Shown here: one piece after another, positions 8,758 through 17,321 of the stretch
How the letters are laid out: every line of letters starts with the position of its first letter
How positions within the stretch are numbered: position 1 is the stretch's first letter
Assembly: GCF_019039215.1 (NCBI RefSeq)
Contig: NZ_JAHNZZ010000002.1
Location: 220,247 to 284,246 of the forward strand
Direction of reading: 5' to 3'
Length of the DNA stretch: 64,000 bases
Origin: Bacillus sp. FJAT-29790
GTDB lineage: Bacteria; Bacillota; Bacilli; Bacillales; Cytobacillaceae
Notes under the pieces: generated by a model
Told to the model about the DNA's origin: nothing
Databases searched by the model: none
Seen by the model: only the letters and a program-made list of their open reading frames with translations
Made by a program: the position numbers and the translations under genes

Positions 8758-8801
8758 TGTTGATTGTAGCGGAAGGCGAGTGCCTGCAGCGGAAATCAAC
8801 A
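8758..8801. repeat. Short deletion derivative of the GTTGATT...AATCAAC repeat
   Basis: It has perfect ends TGTTGATT/AATCAACA and carries the inner phrases AGCGGAAGGC and AGTGCCTGCAGCGGAAATC of the larger repeat at 41035-41262, but lacks its centre. Internal deletion of a longer palindrome explains it best. Confidence 0.55.
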
Positions 8802-8937
8802 GCTACATTTAACGCAGCTATAAATTTAATAGGCGAAAAAGTTTGACGGTATAGACTACGAGAAATTAACTTCAGGCATCACAACTTTGTTAAAATAGTA
8901 AATAGAGAAAGTATTTTGAAAAAAGGGGTAAAACGAA

Positions 8938-9369
8938 TTGAGTTTAAGATTAAGAGGACATCATTTACTTTGTGTGCACGGGTTTCGGGGAATGGGCTAC
9001 AGCCCTGAATTTGTAGAAAAAATGAGTGGGGTTGTTGAGAAAATTAGAAATGACCATGATGATTTTCCAATCCAGGTCGTCGCTGCCCTTGATGATACAT
9101 GCATGACTTGCCCCCATCATGGAATAACAACATGCGAAGCAAGCGAAGAGTCAAACGACCATGTTTTGTCTATGGATCGAAAAGTAATTAAACAACTTGG
9201 CTTACAAGAAGGAGAGACATACGAGAAATCCTTTTTAGTAGCCTTAACTTCAGCGAAAGTCAGACCTGATGATCTAGATGAATTGTGCAAGGGCTGTTCC
9301 TGGCTTTCTTATGGGGTATGCAAGGAAGGTATTGCAGACATTAGGGAAAAGTATTGTGACACGCTTTAA
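8938..9369 (+). CDS. DUF1284 cysteine-rich protein
   Basis: The 143-residue protein opens with the DUF1284 signature LRLRGHHLLCVHGFRGMGYS. It has ordered cysteines: CMTCPHHGITTC in the middle and LCKGCSWLSYGVC near the end. The Cys/His pattern suggests an iron-sulfur or zinc site, but no function is established. It starts at TTG, 7 bases after a GGGG ribosome-binding site. It appears to be a single gene. Confidence 0.75.
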   Translation: MSLRLRGHHLLCVHGFRGMGYSPEFVEKMSGVVEKIRNDHDDFPIQVVAALDDTCMTCPHHGITTCEASEESNDHVLSMDRKVIKQLGLQEGETYEKSFLVALTSAKVRPDDLDELCKGCSWLSYGVCKEGIADIREKYCDTL

Positions 9370-9429
9370 CTTTATTCAGCAAAAGTCTCTAAACGATATA
9401 AGTGTCGATTTGAAGCAATGCACGAAGAA

Positions 9430-9469
9430 AAAGAGGAGCGGTGTATGATACTGTACGACCGGCCTCTTT
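9430..9469. terminator. Likely bidirectional terminator
   Basis: AAAGAGG pairs with CCTCTTT around a partly paired inner section (GCGGT/ACCGG). It lies between two convergent genes. Confidence 0.5.
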
Positions 9470-9481
9470 ATTAGAATTAAA

Positions 9482-9991
9482 TTAGGAATTATGAGTCCCG
9501 TATAATTTCGCTCTGCTTTCACTGTCTTTTCTTCTTTTTTTGCGAATGTCAGCCCGTTCCTTTGCTGTGTTGTATAAGCTTTTCTCCTCTTCTGATTCTG
9601 GGATGACTGCTGGGACGGGAATCGGTTTTCCATTTTCATCGATTGCGACCATTGTCAGGAAAGACATCGCGCAAACATTTGTTTTTCCAGATAATAGATC
9701 CTCAGCGATGACCTTCACAAATATTTCCATGGACGATCTTCCTGTATAGGTGACGAATGCTTCTAGACAAACCGAGTTTCCCTGATAAATGGGATGAAGA
9801 AAATCTACGGAATCAGTTGAGGCTGTTACGACATTACTTCTTGCATGACGCATCGCCGAAATGCCGGCAACATCATCTATGTAGGCCATTAACTTTCCTC
9901 CAAATAACGTACCATGTGAATTCGTATCAGGCGGAAGTACGATACTTGTTTTTACAACAAAAGATTCCTTACATTGTTTTGATTCGTTCAT
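9482..9991 (-). CDS. ykhA: Hot-dog fold acyl-CoA thioesterase (YkhA-like)
   Basis: The 169-residue protein shows the acyl-CoA hydrolase signature: PPDTNSHGTLFGGKLMAYID with the active-site Asp, then VVTASTDSVDFLHPI and a final strand pair. Such enzymes hydrolyse acyl-CoA to free acid and CoA in the cytoplasm and may trim the CoA pool or release fatty acids. A basic tail (KKRRKDSESRAKLYG) follows the single hot-dog domain, as in YkhA. ATG at 9991 lies 8 bases from AGGGGGA. Confidence 0.88.
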   Translation of the reverse strand: MNESKQCKESFVVKTSIVLPPDTNSHGTLFGGKLMAYIDDVAGISAMRHARSNVVTASTDSVDFLHPIYQGNSVCLEAFVTYTGRSSMEIFVKVIAEDLLSGKTNVCAMSFLTMVAIDENGKPIPVPAVIPESEEEKSLYNTAKERADIRKKRRKDSESRAKLYGTHNS

Positions 9992-10104
9992 AAAAATAAT
10001 CCCCCTTAATTGTCCTGCTTTAAAACATTCCTTCTAAATGTAATAATAGCAAAGAAGCGGAAATTTAGTTAACCGATTAATTTGAAATTTTTTCAATAAA
10101 GGGA

Positions 10105-10153
10105 TTGCGAAATAAAGGGAATTCAGCATATAATCTAATTGACCAGTGTTCAA
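10105..10153 (+). promoter_or_regulatory. Promoter and palindromic operator of the TetR gene
   Basis: TTGCGA (10105-10110) and TATAAT (10129-10134), 18 bases apart, form a plausible sigma-A promoter. The 15-bp near-palindrome TTGACCAGTGTTCAA (10139-10153) covers the expected transcription start. The same palindrome, inverted and with one changed base, lies before the next gene at 10781-10795. This points to autorepression by the TetR protein. Confidence 0.7.
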
Positions 10154-10171
10154 AAATGAAAGGTGATTTGA

Positions 10172-10744
10172 TTGACTCCGAGAAAATCAGCCAATGAAGA
10201 ATTGACTAAAGATGCAATTATCGATGTCGCCCGTGATCTATTCGTTTCAGAAGGATATGCGTCTACGTCTATGCGCAAAATTGCCCAGATCCTTAATTGC
10301 AGTCACGGCGCTATTTATTATCATTTCAAAAATAAGGCAGAGCTGTTCTTTGAAATTGTTGAGGCAGATTTCAAGAAGCTTGATCAAGAATTGGATGATG
10401 TCATGGCAGATACTTTTGCATCAAATGATGAAAAAATCTTTGCCATATTGTACAGGTTTATTCAATTTGGACTTACCCATCAAAATCATTATGAAGTGAT
10501 GTTCATGATCCGAAACGATGACCTTAAATGCTATGTGCAAGACGGTCCAAATCAGAGCTATTATCATTTTGCTCAGGCCATAGCATTTTTGAGCTCTAAA
10601 CAACTGACGACTAATGAAATTTGGTCTCTTTTCCTTAGTATGCACGGTTTTGTTTCACATTATTGCGGGATGGAAATAACCTTCGAAGATGTAAGAGATC
10701 TTGTTTCGTCGCATGTACACTTTCTACTCAAAGCGATTAAATAA
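10172..10744 (+). CDS. TetR/AcrR family transcriptional regulator
   Basis: The 190-residue protein has a TetR DNA-binding domain: IIDVARDLFVSEGYASTSMRKIAQILNCSHGAIYYHFKNKAELFFEI (residues about 15-60). An all-helical ligand-binding domain follows. TTG at 10172 lies 4 bases after AAAGGTGA. The likely targets are itself and the downstream dehydrogenase, because both carry the same operator palindrome. The inducer is unknown; substrates of the neighbouring oxidoreductase are candidates. Confidence 0.88.
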   Translation: MTPRKSANEELTKDAIIDVARDLFVSEGYASTSMRKIAQILNCSHGAIYYHFKNKAELFFEIVEADFKKLDQELDDVMADTFASNDEKIFAILYRFIQFGLTHQNHYEVMFMIRNDDLKCYVQDGPNQSYYHFAQAIAFLSSKQLTTNEIWSLFLSMHGFVSHYCGMEITFEDVRDLVSSHVHFLLKAIK

Positions 10745-10771
10745 AGAAATGCCAGACATTTCTTTTATTTT
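10743..10771 (+). terminator. Rho-independent terminator after tetR
   Basis: AAAGAAATG pairs with CATTTCTTT around a 5-base loop, followed by ATTTTT. Confidence 0.75.
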
Positions 10772-10780
10772 TGAAGGGAT

Positions 10781-10795
10781 TTGAACAGTGGTCAA
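10781..10795 (+). promoter_or_regulatory. Second TetR operator, ahead of the dehydrogenase gene
   Basis: TTGAACAGTGGTCAA is the reverse complement of the tetR operator except for its central base. It lies 25 bases before the start codon at 10820, so bound repressor would block transcription or initiation. Confidence 0.7.
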
Positions 10796-10819
10796 TTAAA
10801 TAAAAAGGAGTTAATATTT

Positions 10820-11755
10820 ATGAAAACAGCTGCAGTGCTAGGCGCAACTGGCGGAATGGGGTTTGCCTTGACGGAAGCGCTTATTAACAAGAATATAAAA
10901 ACCATTGCCTTTGCGCGCTCTAAACAAAACTTACTTAAATACCAAAAAGAATGGGGACCATTGGCGGAAATCATGAAGGGTGATGCAATGGATCCTCAAG
11001 ATATCGAATTGGTCGTGTCGAAAGCAGATATTATCTTTCACTCTATTAATATACCATATCAGGACTGGGATCCGGCTCTTACTGTCATGCTCTCTAACAT
11101 TCTCAAGGAATGCCGCAAGCAGCAAAAGCGATTTATTTACGTTGACAATATTTATTCATACGGTTTACAAGATTCTAAAGTAAAAGAAGTAGCCAAGAAG
11201 AATCCTCACACAAAGAAGGGAAAGTTACGCCAAGGTCTGCTTGACCAAATTGAAGCTTCAGACGTTCCCTACATCATCGCTCATTTCCCGGACTTTTATG
11301 GCCCACACACCGGAAATACCCTATTGCAATATACATTTGATCAAATACTAGTGAATAAATCAGGCAAATTTGTTGGAAAAATGAACATACCAAGGGAGTT
11401 TATTTATATAAAAGATGGAGCCCGTGCATTGGTGGAATTAGCAATGAGGAAAGATGCCTACGGAGAAACATGGAATATTCCCGGAGCAGGGACAATTACC
11501 GGACAAGAAATTGAACAGTTAGCTGCCGCTCATCTCCAGAAGAAAGTTGTTTTGAAGCCTGTTCATAAATGGATGATAAATGCATTAGGGCTATTCAATT
11601 CTTTTATGAGAGAGTATGCTGAGTTGATGTATCTAAATGAAAGCCCAGTCATTTTGGACGGAAGTAAATATGAACAACGCATCGGAGCCATTCCAAAAAC
11701 GCCTTATAAAGAGGGGATTGGAGTAACATTAGACTATTTAATGAAAGCCAATTAA
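10820..11755 (+). CDS. NAD(P)-dependent extended SDR / epimerase-like protein
   Basis: The 311-residue protein begins with a Rossmann motif, VLGATGGMG, and keeps the extended/atypical SDR layout: DAMD, ADIIFHSINIP and an FIYVDNIYSYG segment where the catalytic Tyr is expected. The classic YxxxK pair is not clear, so it may belong to the atypical, NmrA-like branch. A C-terminal substrate region includes FIYIKDGARALVELAM. ATG at 10820 is used because of AAAAAGGAG at 10802-10810; an upstream in-frame TTG lies within the operator. The operator and adjacency indicate control by the TetR regulator. Confidence 0.78.
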   Translation: MKTAAVLGATGGMGFALTEALINKNIKTIAFARSKQNLLKYQKEWGPLAEIMKGDAMDPQDIELVVSKADIIFHSINIPYQDWDPALTVMLSNILKECRKQQKRFIYVDNIYSYGLQDSKVKEVAKKNPHTKKGKLRQGLLDQIEASDVPYIIAHFPDFYGPHTGNTLLQYTFDQILVNKSGKFVGKMNIPREFIYIKDGARALVELAMRKDAYGETWNIPGAGTITGQEIEQLAAAHLQKKVVLKPVHKWMINALGLFNSFMREYAELMYLNESPVILDGSKYEQRIGAIPKTPYKEGIGVTLDYLMKAN

Positions 11756-11770
11756 GATGGTTAGATATGC

Positions 11771-11808
11771 GAGAAGTACAGCCAATTGTAAAAGAGGTTG
11801 TACTTCTC
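11771..11808. terminator. Hairpin after the SDR gene
   Basis: GAGAAGTACA pairs with TGTACTTCTC with an 18-base loop. No T-run follows, so termination is uncertain. Confidence 0.4.
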
Positions 11809-11832
11809 TACGATTGCCAGGAACTATCGAAT

Positions 11833-12330
11833 TTAAAGAAACAAAACCATATGCTCATCATCATAATACGTATTGCCAATTTTCAACGCTCTTTTATCTT
11901 CTCCAAACACTTCAAACCCAAAAGAAGAATAAAGCTTCTTGGCTGATTCGTTCGCTGAAACGACGGATAAATAAACCTGCTCAATCCCTTTCACTTCTTT
12001 TGCCTTCTCGAGTGCAGCTGTGATTAATGCCTTGCCGGTACCCATCCTTCGTTTCTCAGCTGAAACGTACATGGCGACGATATTTGCCCGGTGTTTTAGT
12101 TTTAGCTTGTTTTCCTTAAGTAAAGTAACGGTACCAATTAGCTTTTCACTTTCGAAGGCACCAAATGTAAAAGAATCCACAGAGAGGAATCTGCTTTCAT
12201 AAACTTCAGCTGAGGTTTCTACTTCCTCCTCATAGCTTGAAGCGAATGCCTCTGGATGATTCTTTAAAGCTTCTAATCTTACTTTTCGATAATCATTGGC
12301 ATCACTTGGTTTCAAAAGTCGTATATTCAT
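11833..12330 (-). CDS. GNAT family N-acetyltransferase
   Basis: The 165-residue protein has the GNAT fold markers: strand-turn ANIVAMYVSAEKRRMGTGKALI containing the acetyl-CoA pyrophosphate-binding R/Q-x-x-G-x-G/A-like motif, then VYLSVVSANESAKKLYSSFGFEVFG. Substrate unknown. ATG at 12330 follows GGAGAGGA with suitable spacing; the in-frame GTG at 12348 precedes that RBS and is rejected. Confidence 0.85.
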   Translation of the reverse strand: MNIRLLKPSDANDYRKVRLEALKNHPEAFASSYEEEVETSAEVYESRFLSVDSFTFGAFESEKLIGTVTLLKENKLKLKHRANIVAMYVSAEKRRMGTGKALITAALEKAKEVKGIEQVYLSVVSANESAKKLYSSFGFEVFGEDKRALKIGNTYYDDEHMVLFL

Positions 12331-12456
12331 GAAATCCTCTCCATTCACTATTGGTTAAAGACGAATAGATTGTACCGGCTGAGTGTAATGATTTTCATTT
12401 ATCGAAGTTTGACTGTCAGTACGACTTCCACAGATGGAGTTTCGTTTTGTTTCACA

Positions 12457-14001
12457 TTATTTAACAAACCTTCTAGTGCCAGCAAATTCAGATTTATATG
12501 GCTGTGTATTAATCGATATGATTTCGATGCTTTTGCTTGAGTTAGGGGAATGGATCATTTGCCCATTTCCAATATACATACTGACGTGGTGAACACGTCC
12601 TTTTCCGTTGTTGTAGGCAAAAAACATTAAATCACCTGGTTGCATTTTACTTTTTTCTACCACTGTACCTTGTTGAAATTGAACGGAAGCATCCCTAGGG
12701 ATCATGATTCCATGCCGTTTATAAACGGCATGCGTAAATCCGGAGCAATCAAATCCAAATCCAGATGTCCCAGCCCATAAATAGGGAAGGCCAATAAACT
12801 TTTTGGCAGTATTGACAATATCCTGTTGGCTTGGTTTAGGAATGCTTTTTTCATTACTAATTAGCATTGCATCTTGCTTCCGAATATATTTGACACCATT
12901 TGCAGGAGTTTGAATCTGAAGCCAATTTGTCTCTTCCTTAATGACTGGAAATCTAGTATTAAAGCTAACATCCAGAAACTTATCTTTCGTCGAAGCAGCG
13001 TTGTATAAAGTGACGGTTTGATCGTCTATTATTGCTATTTTACATGTTTCATAATTTGGGTAGGTTTCAGTAATATGGGATTTAGGAACCCAGCCTGCAT
13101 AGCCATTTTTATTTTTAGGTGTATATTGATCTTTAACAGCAACTTGATGCCAATTACCTTTCGATTGTAAAATAACTACTTCTTGTCCGTATAGTGCTTG
13201 TGTTTCTAATTTTCCGACTAACCATGCCTTCTGGTTCACATTCATCCCTTTCGTCCATTTAGCTAAATCTACTGGGTTCGATAAAGCCGATTTGTCGAGT
13301 GTGCGTTGCTTGTCAGGCTCGGCCCAGAGAGTTGCAACCGCAACATTGATTACAAACTTTTTCGTATTATCAGGCTTGTAACATGCAATCGTCTGTTTAA
13401 AGCTTGGATTAAGGATACGAGCCAAAAAAACCGCAAATTGAGCTCGTGAAATATGCTCATTCGGCTTAAACGTGTTGTCGGAATAGCCAGTGGTAATATT
13501 GTTTGCGAATAAAATTTTAATTTCGCTAGAAGCCCAGTGGTCTTTGCCTACATCACGAAATGAATAGGCATCTGTTCCTTTTAAATCGTATGCTTTCACA
13601 AGGATCGCAGCCATTTGGGCTCTTGTTAGTTTGTCTTCAGGTTTAAATTCCCCTTGTTGATTCCCATTCATGATCCCTTCGTCAGCGATTGTAGCAATAA
13701 TCGTGTATCCATTGTCATCTGGTGTAACATCTTTGAAATTTGGAGCAGGACGATTGCTCGTCTGTAAGTGCCTTGCTTTAATAATCATTTCAGCTGCTTG
13801 GATGCGTGTAATTTTATCGTTAGTGCTGAACCGCCCATTCGAATCATTATTAAGGATATCTCGTTTTGCTAAATATTCAATTTCGGAATATGCCCAGAAA
13901 TTAGAATCTACATCCTTAAAAGATTGCGAAGCAAATGCGGATTCAATGTTAATAAATATGAATAGGACAGCTAATAATAATGTAATTATTTTTTTCGTCA
14001 T
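12457..14001 (-). CDS. Secreted SLH-anchored NlpC/P60 cell-wall endopeptidase
   Basis: The precursor (about 514 residues) has a signal peptide (TKKIITLLLAVLFIFINI, cleavage after AFA) and three SLH domains (about residues 28-70, 88-135 and 148-195). Two SH3-like segments follow, then an NlpC/P60 domain from about 390. The catalytic Cys is in FGFDCSGFTHAVYKR and the His in RVHHVSMYIG. The SH3-SH3-NlpC arrangement resembles YkfC-type gamma-D-glutamyl-diamino acid endopeptidases. The SLH modules should hold it on pyruvylated secondary wall polymer. ATG at 13999-14001 follows AAGTGGTGA. A wall-remodelling role fits, but the exact cut site is inferred. Confidence 0.88.
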   Translation of the reverse strand: MTKKIITLLLAVLFIFINIESAFASQSFKDVDSNFWAYSEIEYLAKRDILNNDSNGRFSTNDKITRIQAAEMIIKARHLQTSNRPAPNFKDVTPDDNGYTIIATIADEGIMNGNQQGEFKPEDKLTRAQMAAILVKAYDLKGTDAYSFRDVGKDHWASSEIKILFANNITTGYSDNTFKPNEHISRAQFAVFLARILNPSFKQTIACYKPDNTKKFVINVAVATLWAEPDKQRTLDKSALSNPVDLAKWTKGMNVNQKAWLVGKLETQALYGQEVVILQSKGNWHQVAVKDQYTPKNKNGYAGWVPKSHITETYPNYETCKIAIIDDQTVTLYNAASTKDKFLDVSFNTRFPVIKEETNWLQIQTPANGVKYIRKQDAMLISNEKSIPKPSQQDIVNTAKKFIGLPYLWAGTSGFGFDCSGFTHAVYKRHGIMIPRDASVQFQQGTVVEKSKMQPGDLMFFAYNNGKGRVHHVSMYIGNGQMIHSPNSSKSIEIISINTQPYKSEFAGTRRFVK

Positions 14002-14262
14002 AGCATTCACCACTTATATGTATTTTTAAAGGTTACTTTATCTTTCGTGTTTCTTGTAAAAAAGAGAAAGGGTTAGGAGGAATTTACTATAATTATACAA
14101 TAATTGTTTCCACATTTAATAGATTCAGGAGGAAATCCTCATAAAATCCTTCAATAGATTCCGCCTTCGGTATTTAAAGTTTACTGCTTTTTGTTAAATG
14201 CAATTTATTTAGGAAAGGATATATTCTAAGTAAGGATGAAATTAAATGTTGGGAAGGTTGAC

Positions 14263-15774
14263 ATGAGAAAGCGCCGGATCGAGTTTATAATTGCCTTTAT
14301 TTTAATCACATCACTGTACTTGATATTTTTTAGCCACTACAATATGGTGATAAAATCTGGGTTCATGTTTTTATATGTTTCCGCCATTATGGTTAGCATT
14401 TATTCGTTAATGCTTGAGAATCGTTCACCACAGCATACCCTTCTATGGATATATGTTCTTGTGTTTTTCCCAGTAGTGGGGTATTTGTTTTATTTATTTT
14501 CCGGTCAGCTTTATTTGAAGGGACATCTCTTCAAAAGCAAGCGGAAGAAGGATCGGGATGAATGGAAGAAATTGCTGAAACAGGAATCCGCGCCTGATCT
14601 TTCCTTTTTACAGGATAGTCAGCATTCTTTTGCTAAATTTGCCGAGAACGCTTCCCCGAGCGCGATTAGTACCGCCTCCCGTGCCTATATTTTAAAAAAT
14701 GGAGAAGTAACTTTTTCAGAAATTAGGAAAAAGCTAAAAGAAGCTGAAGCATTTATTCATCTGGAATATTATATTTTCCGCTCAGACCCCCTTGGGAAGG
14801 AAATTATCGGCATCCTTATAGAAAAAGCGAGAAAAGGTGTTGAGGTCTTATTTATTTTCGATGCAGCAGGCAGCCGGAAAATTGCTTCGGAAGATATTGA
14901 AGCAATGGAGGCTGCGGGAGTGAAAGTGTTTCCGTTCTCGCCGCTGAAGTATGGATTCTTTAATCAGAAATTTAATTTTCGAAACCACCGGAAGATTATT
15001 ATTATTGACGGGAAGATCGGTTTTGTAGGCGGGCTGAATGTAGGGATTGAATATCTCGGGAAAGATGAGAGGGTTGGATTTTGGCGGGACACGCATATGT
15101 TGCTGAAAGGTGAAGCTGTATATTCACTTCACATGGTTTTTTTGCTGGATTGGGAATATGTCAGTGGCGAAAAGGTTCTACAAAAGCATCCAATCGGCAA
15201 ATCGGTTATTCAAGATGATGTACTGGATGGGGCTGTACAGGTTGTGGCGAGCGGACCAGATACCCAACAAGGAATTATGAGTGATTTTTATTATTCAATG
15301 ATTTCATGCGCGACAAAGTCCATTTGGATTGCCAGCCCCTATTTTGTCCCGGATGAAGCGATTCGAACAGCATTAAGAGTGGCAGCGGCAAAAGGGATTG
15401 AGGTACGGATCATGGTCCCTGAAATTAATGATGGGTTCTTAACCCAATATGCCAGTCGATCCTATTTCTCGGAATTACTGCGGTACGGCGTAGAAATTTA
15501 TTCATATAAAAAGGGCTTTCTTCATCAAAAGGTCATTATCGTTGATGGGAATCTGGCTTCGATTGGGACAGCAAATATGGACATGCGCAGTTTTCATCTG
15601 AATTTCGAAGTCAATGTTTTCCTTTACGGAACAAGTTCTATTCGTGATTTGGTCGCCCATTATGAAGAGGATATGGAAGAGAGCGAGATAATAAGTCCAG
15701 TTCAATATTATAAAAGAGGATTCGTGGAAAGATCGAAGGAATCGTTTGCGAGGCTGTTTTCAGGGATTCTATAG
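14263..15774 (+). CDS. cls: Cardiolipin synthase (phospholipase D family)
   Basis: Two N-terminal membrane helices are followed by two HKD motifs: NHRKIIIIDGKIGFVGGLN and HQKVIIVDGNLASIGTANMD. These are the duplicated PLD catalytic centres that join two phosphatidylglycerols into cardiolipin and glycerol at the membrane. The length (about 503 residues) fits Bacillus ClsA/YwnE. ATG at 14263 is preferred because GGGAAGG lies 5 bases before it; ATG at 14236 has AAGG directly against it and would add nine residues. Confidence 0.92.
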   Translation: MRKRRIEFIIAFILITSLYLIFFSHYNMVIKSGFMFLYVSAIMVSIYSLMLENRSPQHTLLWIYVLVFFPVVGYLFYLFSGQLYLKGHLFKSKRKKDRDEWKKLLKQESAPDLSFLQDSQHSFAKFAENASPSAISTASRAYILKNGEVTFSEIRKKLKEAEAFIHLEYYIFRSDPLGKEIIGILIEKARKGVEVLFIFDAAGSRKIASEDIEAMEAAGVKVFPFSPLKYGFFNQKFNFRNHRKIIIIDGKIGFVGGLNVGIEYLGKDERVGFWRDTHMLLKGEAVYSLHMVFLLDWEYVSGEKVLQKHPIGKSVIQDDVLDGAVQVVASGPDTQQGIMSDFYYSMISCATKSIWIASPYFVPDEAIRTALRVAAAKGIEVRIMVPEINDGFLTQYASRSYFSELLRYGVEIYSYKKGFLHQKVIIVDGNLASIGTANMDMRSFHLNFEVNVFLYGTSSIRDLVAHYEEDMEESEIISPVQYYKRGFVERSKESFARLFSGIL

Positions 15775-15824
15775 CATACACAGTTTCACTGCTTTTTTGT
15801 GTCAGTGGGCAAATTTCAAGGATA

Positions 15825-15851
15825 ATAACAACAATATATGCGAAAATAGCC
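15825..15851 (-). repeat. Solo end of the MITE-like repeat
   Basis: It matches the left end of the copy at 41035 (AACAACAATATATGCGAAAA then AGCC), with no recognisable remainder. The window's left edge carries the same end. Confidence 0.45.
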
Positions 15852-15859
15852 TAAATTAA

Positions 15860-15888
15860 AAAGAAGGGAAGGATCCCTTCTTTCATTT
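15860..15888. terminator. Bidirectional terminator between cls and the BI-1 gene
   Basis: AAAGAAGGGA pairs with TCCCTTCTTT around a 4-base loop, with T-runs on both strands. Confidence 0.8.
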
Positions 15889-15899
15889 TAACATATAGG

Positions 15900-16541
15900 T
15901 TAATCTCTACTTCCCAGAATACCAAATATTCTCAGTATATTAATGAACAAATTAATAAAATCAAGGTATAAATTGAGAGCCATTAAAGGCACTTCCTCGG
16001 CTGTCACTCCATACTGCTTCATGCGGTTAAAATCAAAGAGAACATAGCCACTGAATACTAGCACACCAACAAAAGAGAAAGCGAGCATTCCAGTTGAGCT
16101 TAATGGCCAGAAAATATTAAAGATAGAGATTGCAATCAAGGCGAGCAATGCGGCCATCAGTATCCCGCCTAAGAAAGTTAAATCACGTTTTGTTGTTGAT
16201 GCATAAACGGCGAGACCAGTAAATACGGTGGTCGTTGTCGCAAGTGCGAGCAATACAGGGTTTGGACCGATCGTAGTGAGATAATGCGAAACAATCGGAT
16301 ACGTCGTAATACCTGAAATAAAGGTGAAAACATACAGAAATGTGTAAGAGATCGCTTTTTTTCGGCGCAGGAGAAAGGCAAATAACAGCATCCCAATCTC
16401 AAGAATTACGAGTGGCAAAAACAGTGCGGGTGGAACAAAAACGCCTGCCATCGTTCCGAGAAAGGCAAATCCCAATGAGAAAGCAAAGGCTCTTAAAACG
16501 GATGGCAAATAGGTTCCATTAGCTGTTTGTTGTACATACAT
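15900..16541 (-). CDS. yetJ: Bax inhibitor-1/YccA family protein (YetJ-like)
   Basis: The 213-residue protein has seven membrane helices and the BI-1 (TMBIM) hallmark end: FDFNRMKQYG, then ALNLYLDFINLFINILRIFG, with the paired acidic residues on the last helices. B. subtilis YetJ is a pH-sensitive calcium leak channel. ATG at 16541 is preceded by GAGGTGA. It lies next to mscL on the same strand, separated by 75 bases, but nothing shows they form an operon. Confidence 0.85.
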   Translation of the reverse strand: MYVQQTANGTYLPSVLRAFAFSLGFAFLGTMAGVFVPPALFLPLVILEIGMLLFAFLLRRKKAISYTFLYVFTFISGITTYPIVSHYLTTIGPNPVLLALATTTTVFTGLAVYASTTKRDLTFLGGILMAALLALIAISIFNIFWPLSSTGMLAFSFVGVLVFSGYVLFDFNRMKQYGVTAEEVPLMALNLYLDFINLFINILRIFGILGSRD

Positions 16542-16616
16542 ATAATAATTTCACCTCATAATAATTTATCTTACTTTTATATACGTAATTCGTAAAAAAG
16601 AGTTTCAATAAAAGTA

Positions 16617-16991
16617 TTATTTTTCTTTTAATAAATCTCTAATTTCAGAAAGAAGCTCTACCTTCTTATCCACTTCAACTGCTGAGGGCTTTTCTTCTTC
16701 CTTCTTTTTAAACCGGTTATTAATAATTCGAATGAACATAAAAATTGAAAATGCTACGATGAGGAAGTCAACGACAGTTTGGATGAATGCTCCATATTTA
16801 ACTTCAGCCTCTCCCAATTTGACGGAAAGCCGTGAAAAATCCACTCCACCTATAAGCAGCCCGACTAGTGGCATAATAATATCATCAACGAGCGAAGCAA
16901 CAATTTTCCCAAATGCAGCTCCGATAATAACCCCGACGGCAAGATCCAATACATTTCCCTTAAGTGCAAACTTCTTAAATTCTTTCAACAA
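16617..16991 (-). CDS. mscL: MscL, large-conductance mechanosensitive channel
   Basis: The 124-residue protein matches MscL throughout: N-terminal [27 protein letters not shown] (TM1 and pore constriction), a periplasmic-type loop, TM2 ([18 protein letters not shown]) and the charged C-terminal bundle ending LLSEIRDLL. It opens on membrane tension to release solutes after hypo-osmotic shock. The start is TTG at 16991, about 10 bases after AAAGGTG. Confidence 0.95.
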   Translation of the reverse strand: MLKEFKKFALKGNVLDLAVGVIIGAAFGKIVASLVDDIIMPLVGLLIGGVDFSRLSVKLGEAEVKYGAFIQTVVDFLIVAFSIFMFIRIINNRFKKKEEEKPSAVEVDKKVELLSEIRDLLKEK

Positions 16992-17321
16992 AACTTTGCA
17001 ACACCTTTCACAAAAAAATTAATGTTATTATACTATGGAGGCTGTGAAGAAACTAGGTAATATTGTCATGATTAGTATTATTGTAATAGCAAGCCGATTT
17101 TACAGTTTTTCCAGCTATCTTCGTATGAAGTAGAAAGCAGATATATATTATTATCGAATATGATCTTATAAAACCTGAACGAAAGAGCTGTTTTTGAAAA
17201 TGGGTATATTGGAAGATTTGTAGAATCCGATCCTATTTGTTACACTTTTAACATACTAATATTTTTTAACCGTTAACAATCTTTGAAACCAAAAATGTTT
17301 TAATAAACTAGGGAGACTTTA
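16992..17321. other. Intergenic region, no feature identified
   Basis: AT-rich spacer between divergent genes. I see no reading frame with an RBS and no convincing repeat. Promoters must lie here, but none is clear to me. Confidence 0.4.

Noticed and set aside
11757-12023. Plus-strand frame downstream of the SDR gene
   Set aside because: It begins in a hairpin and overlaps the antisense of the GNAT gene; composition is not protein-like.
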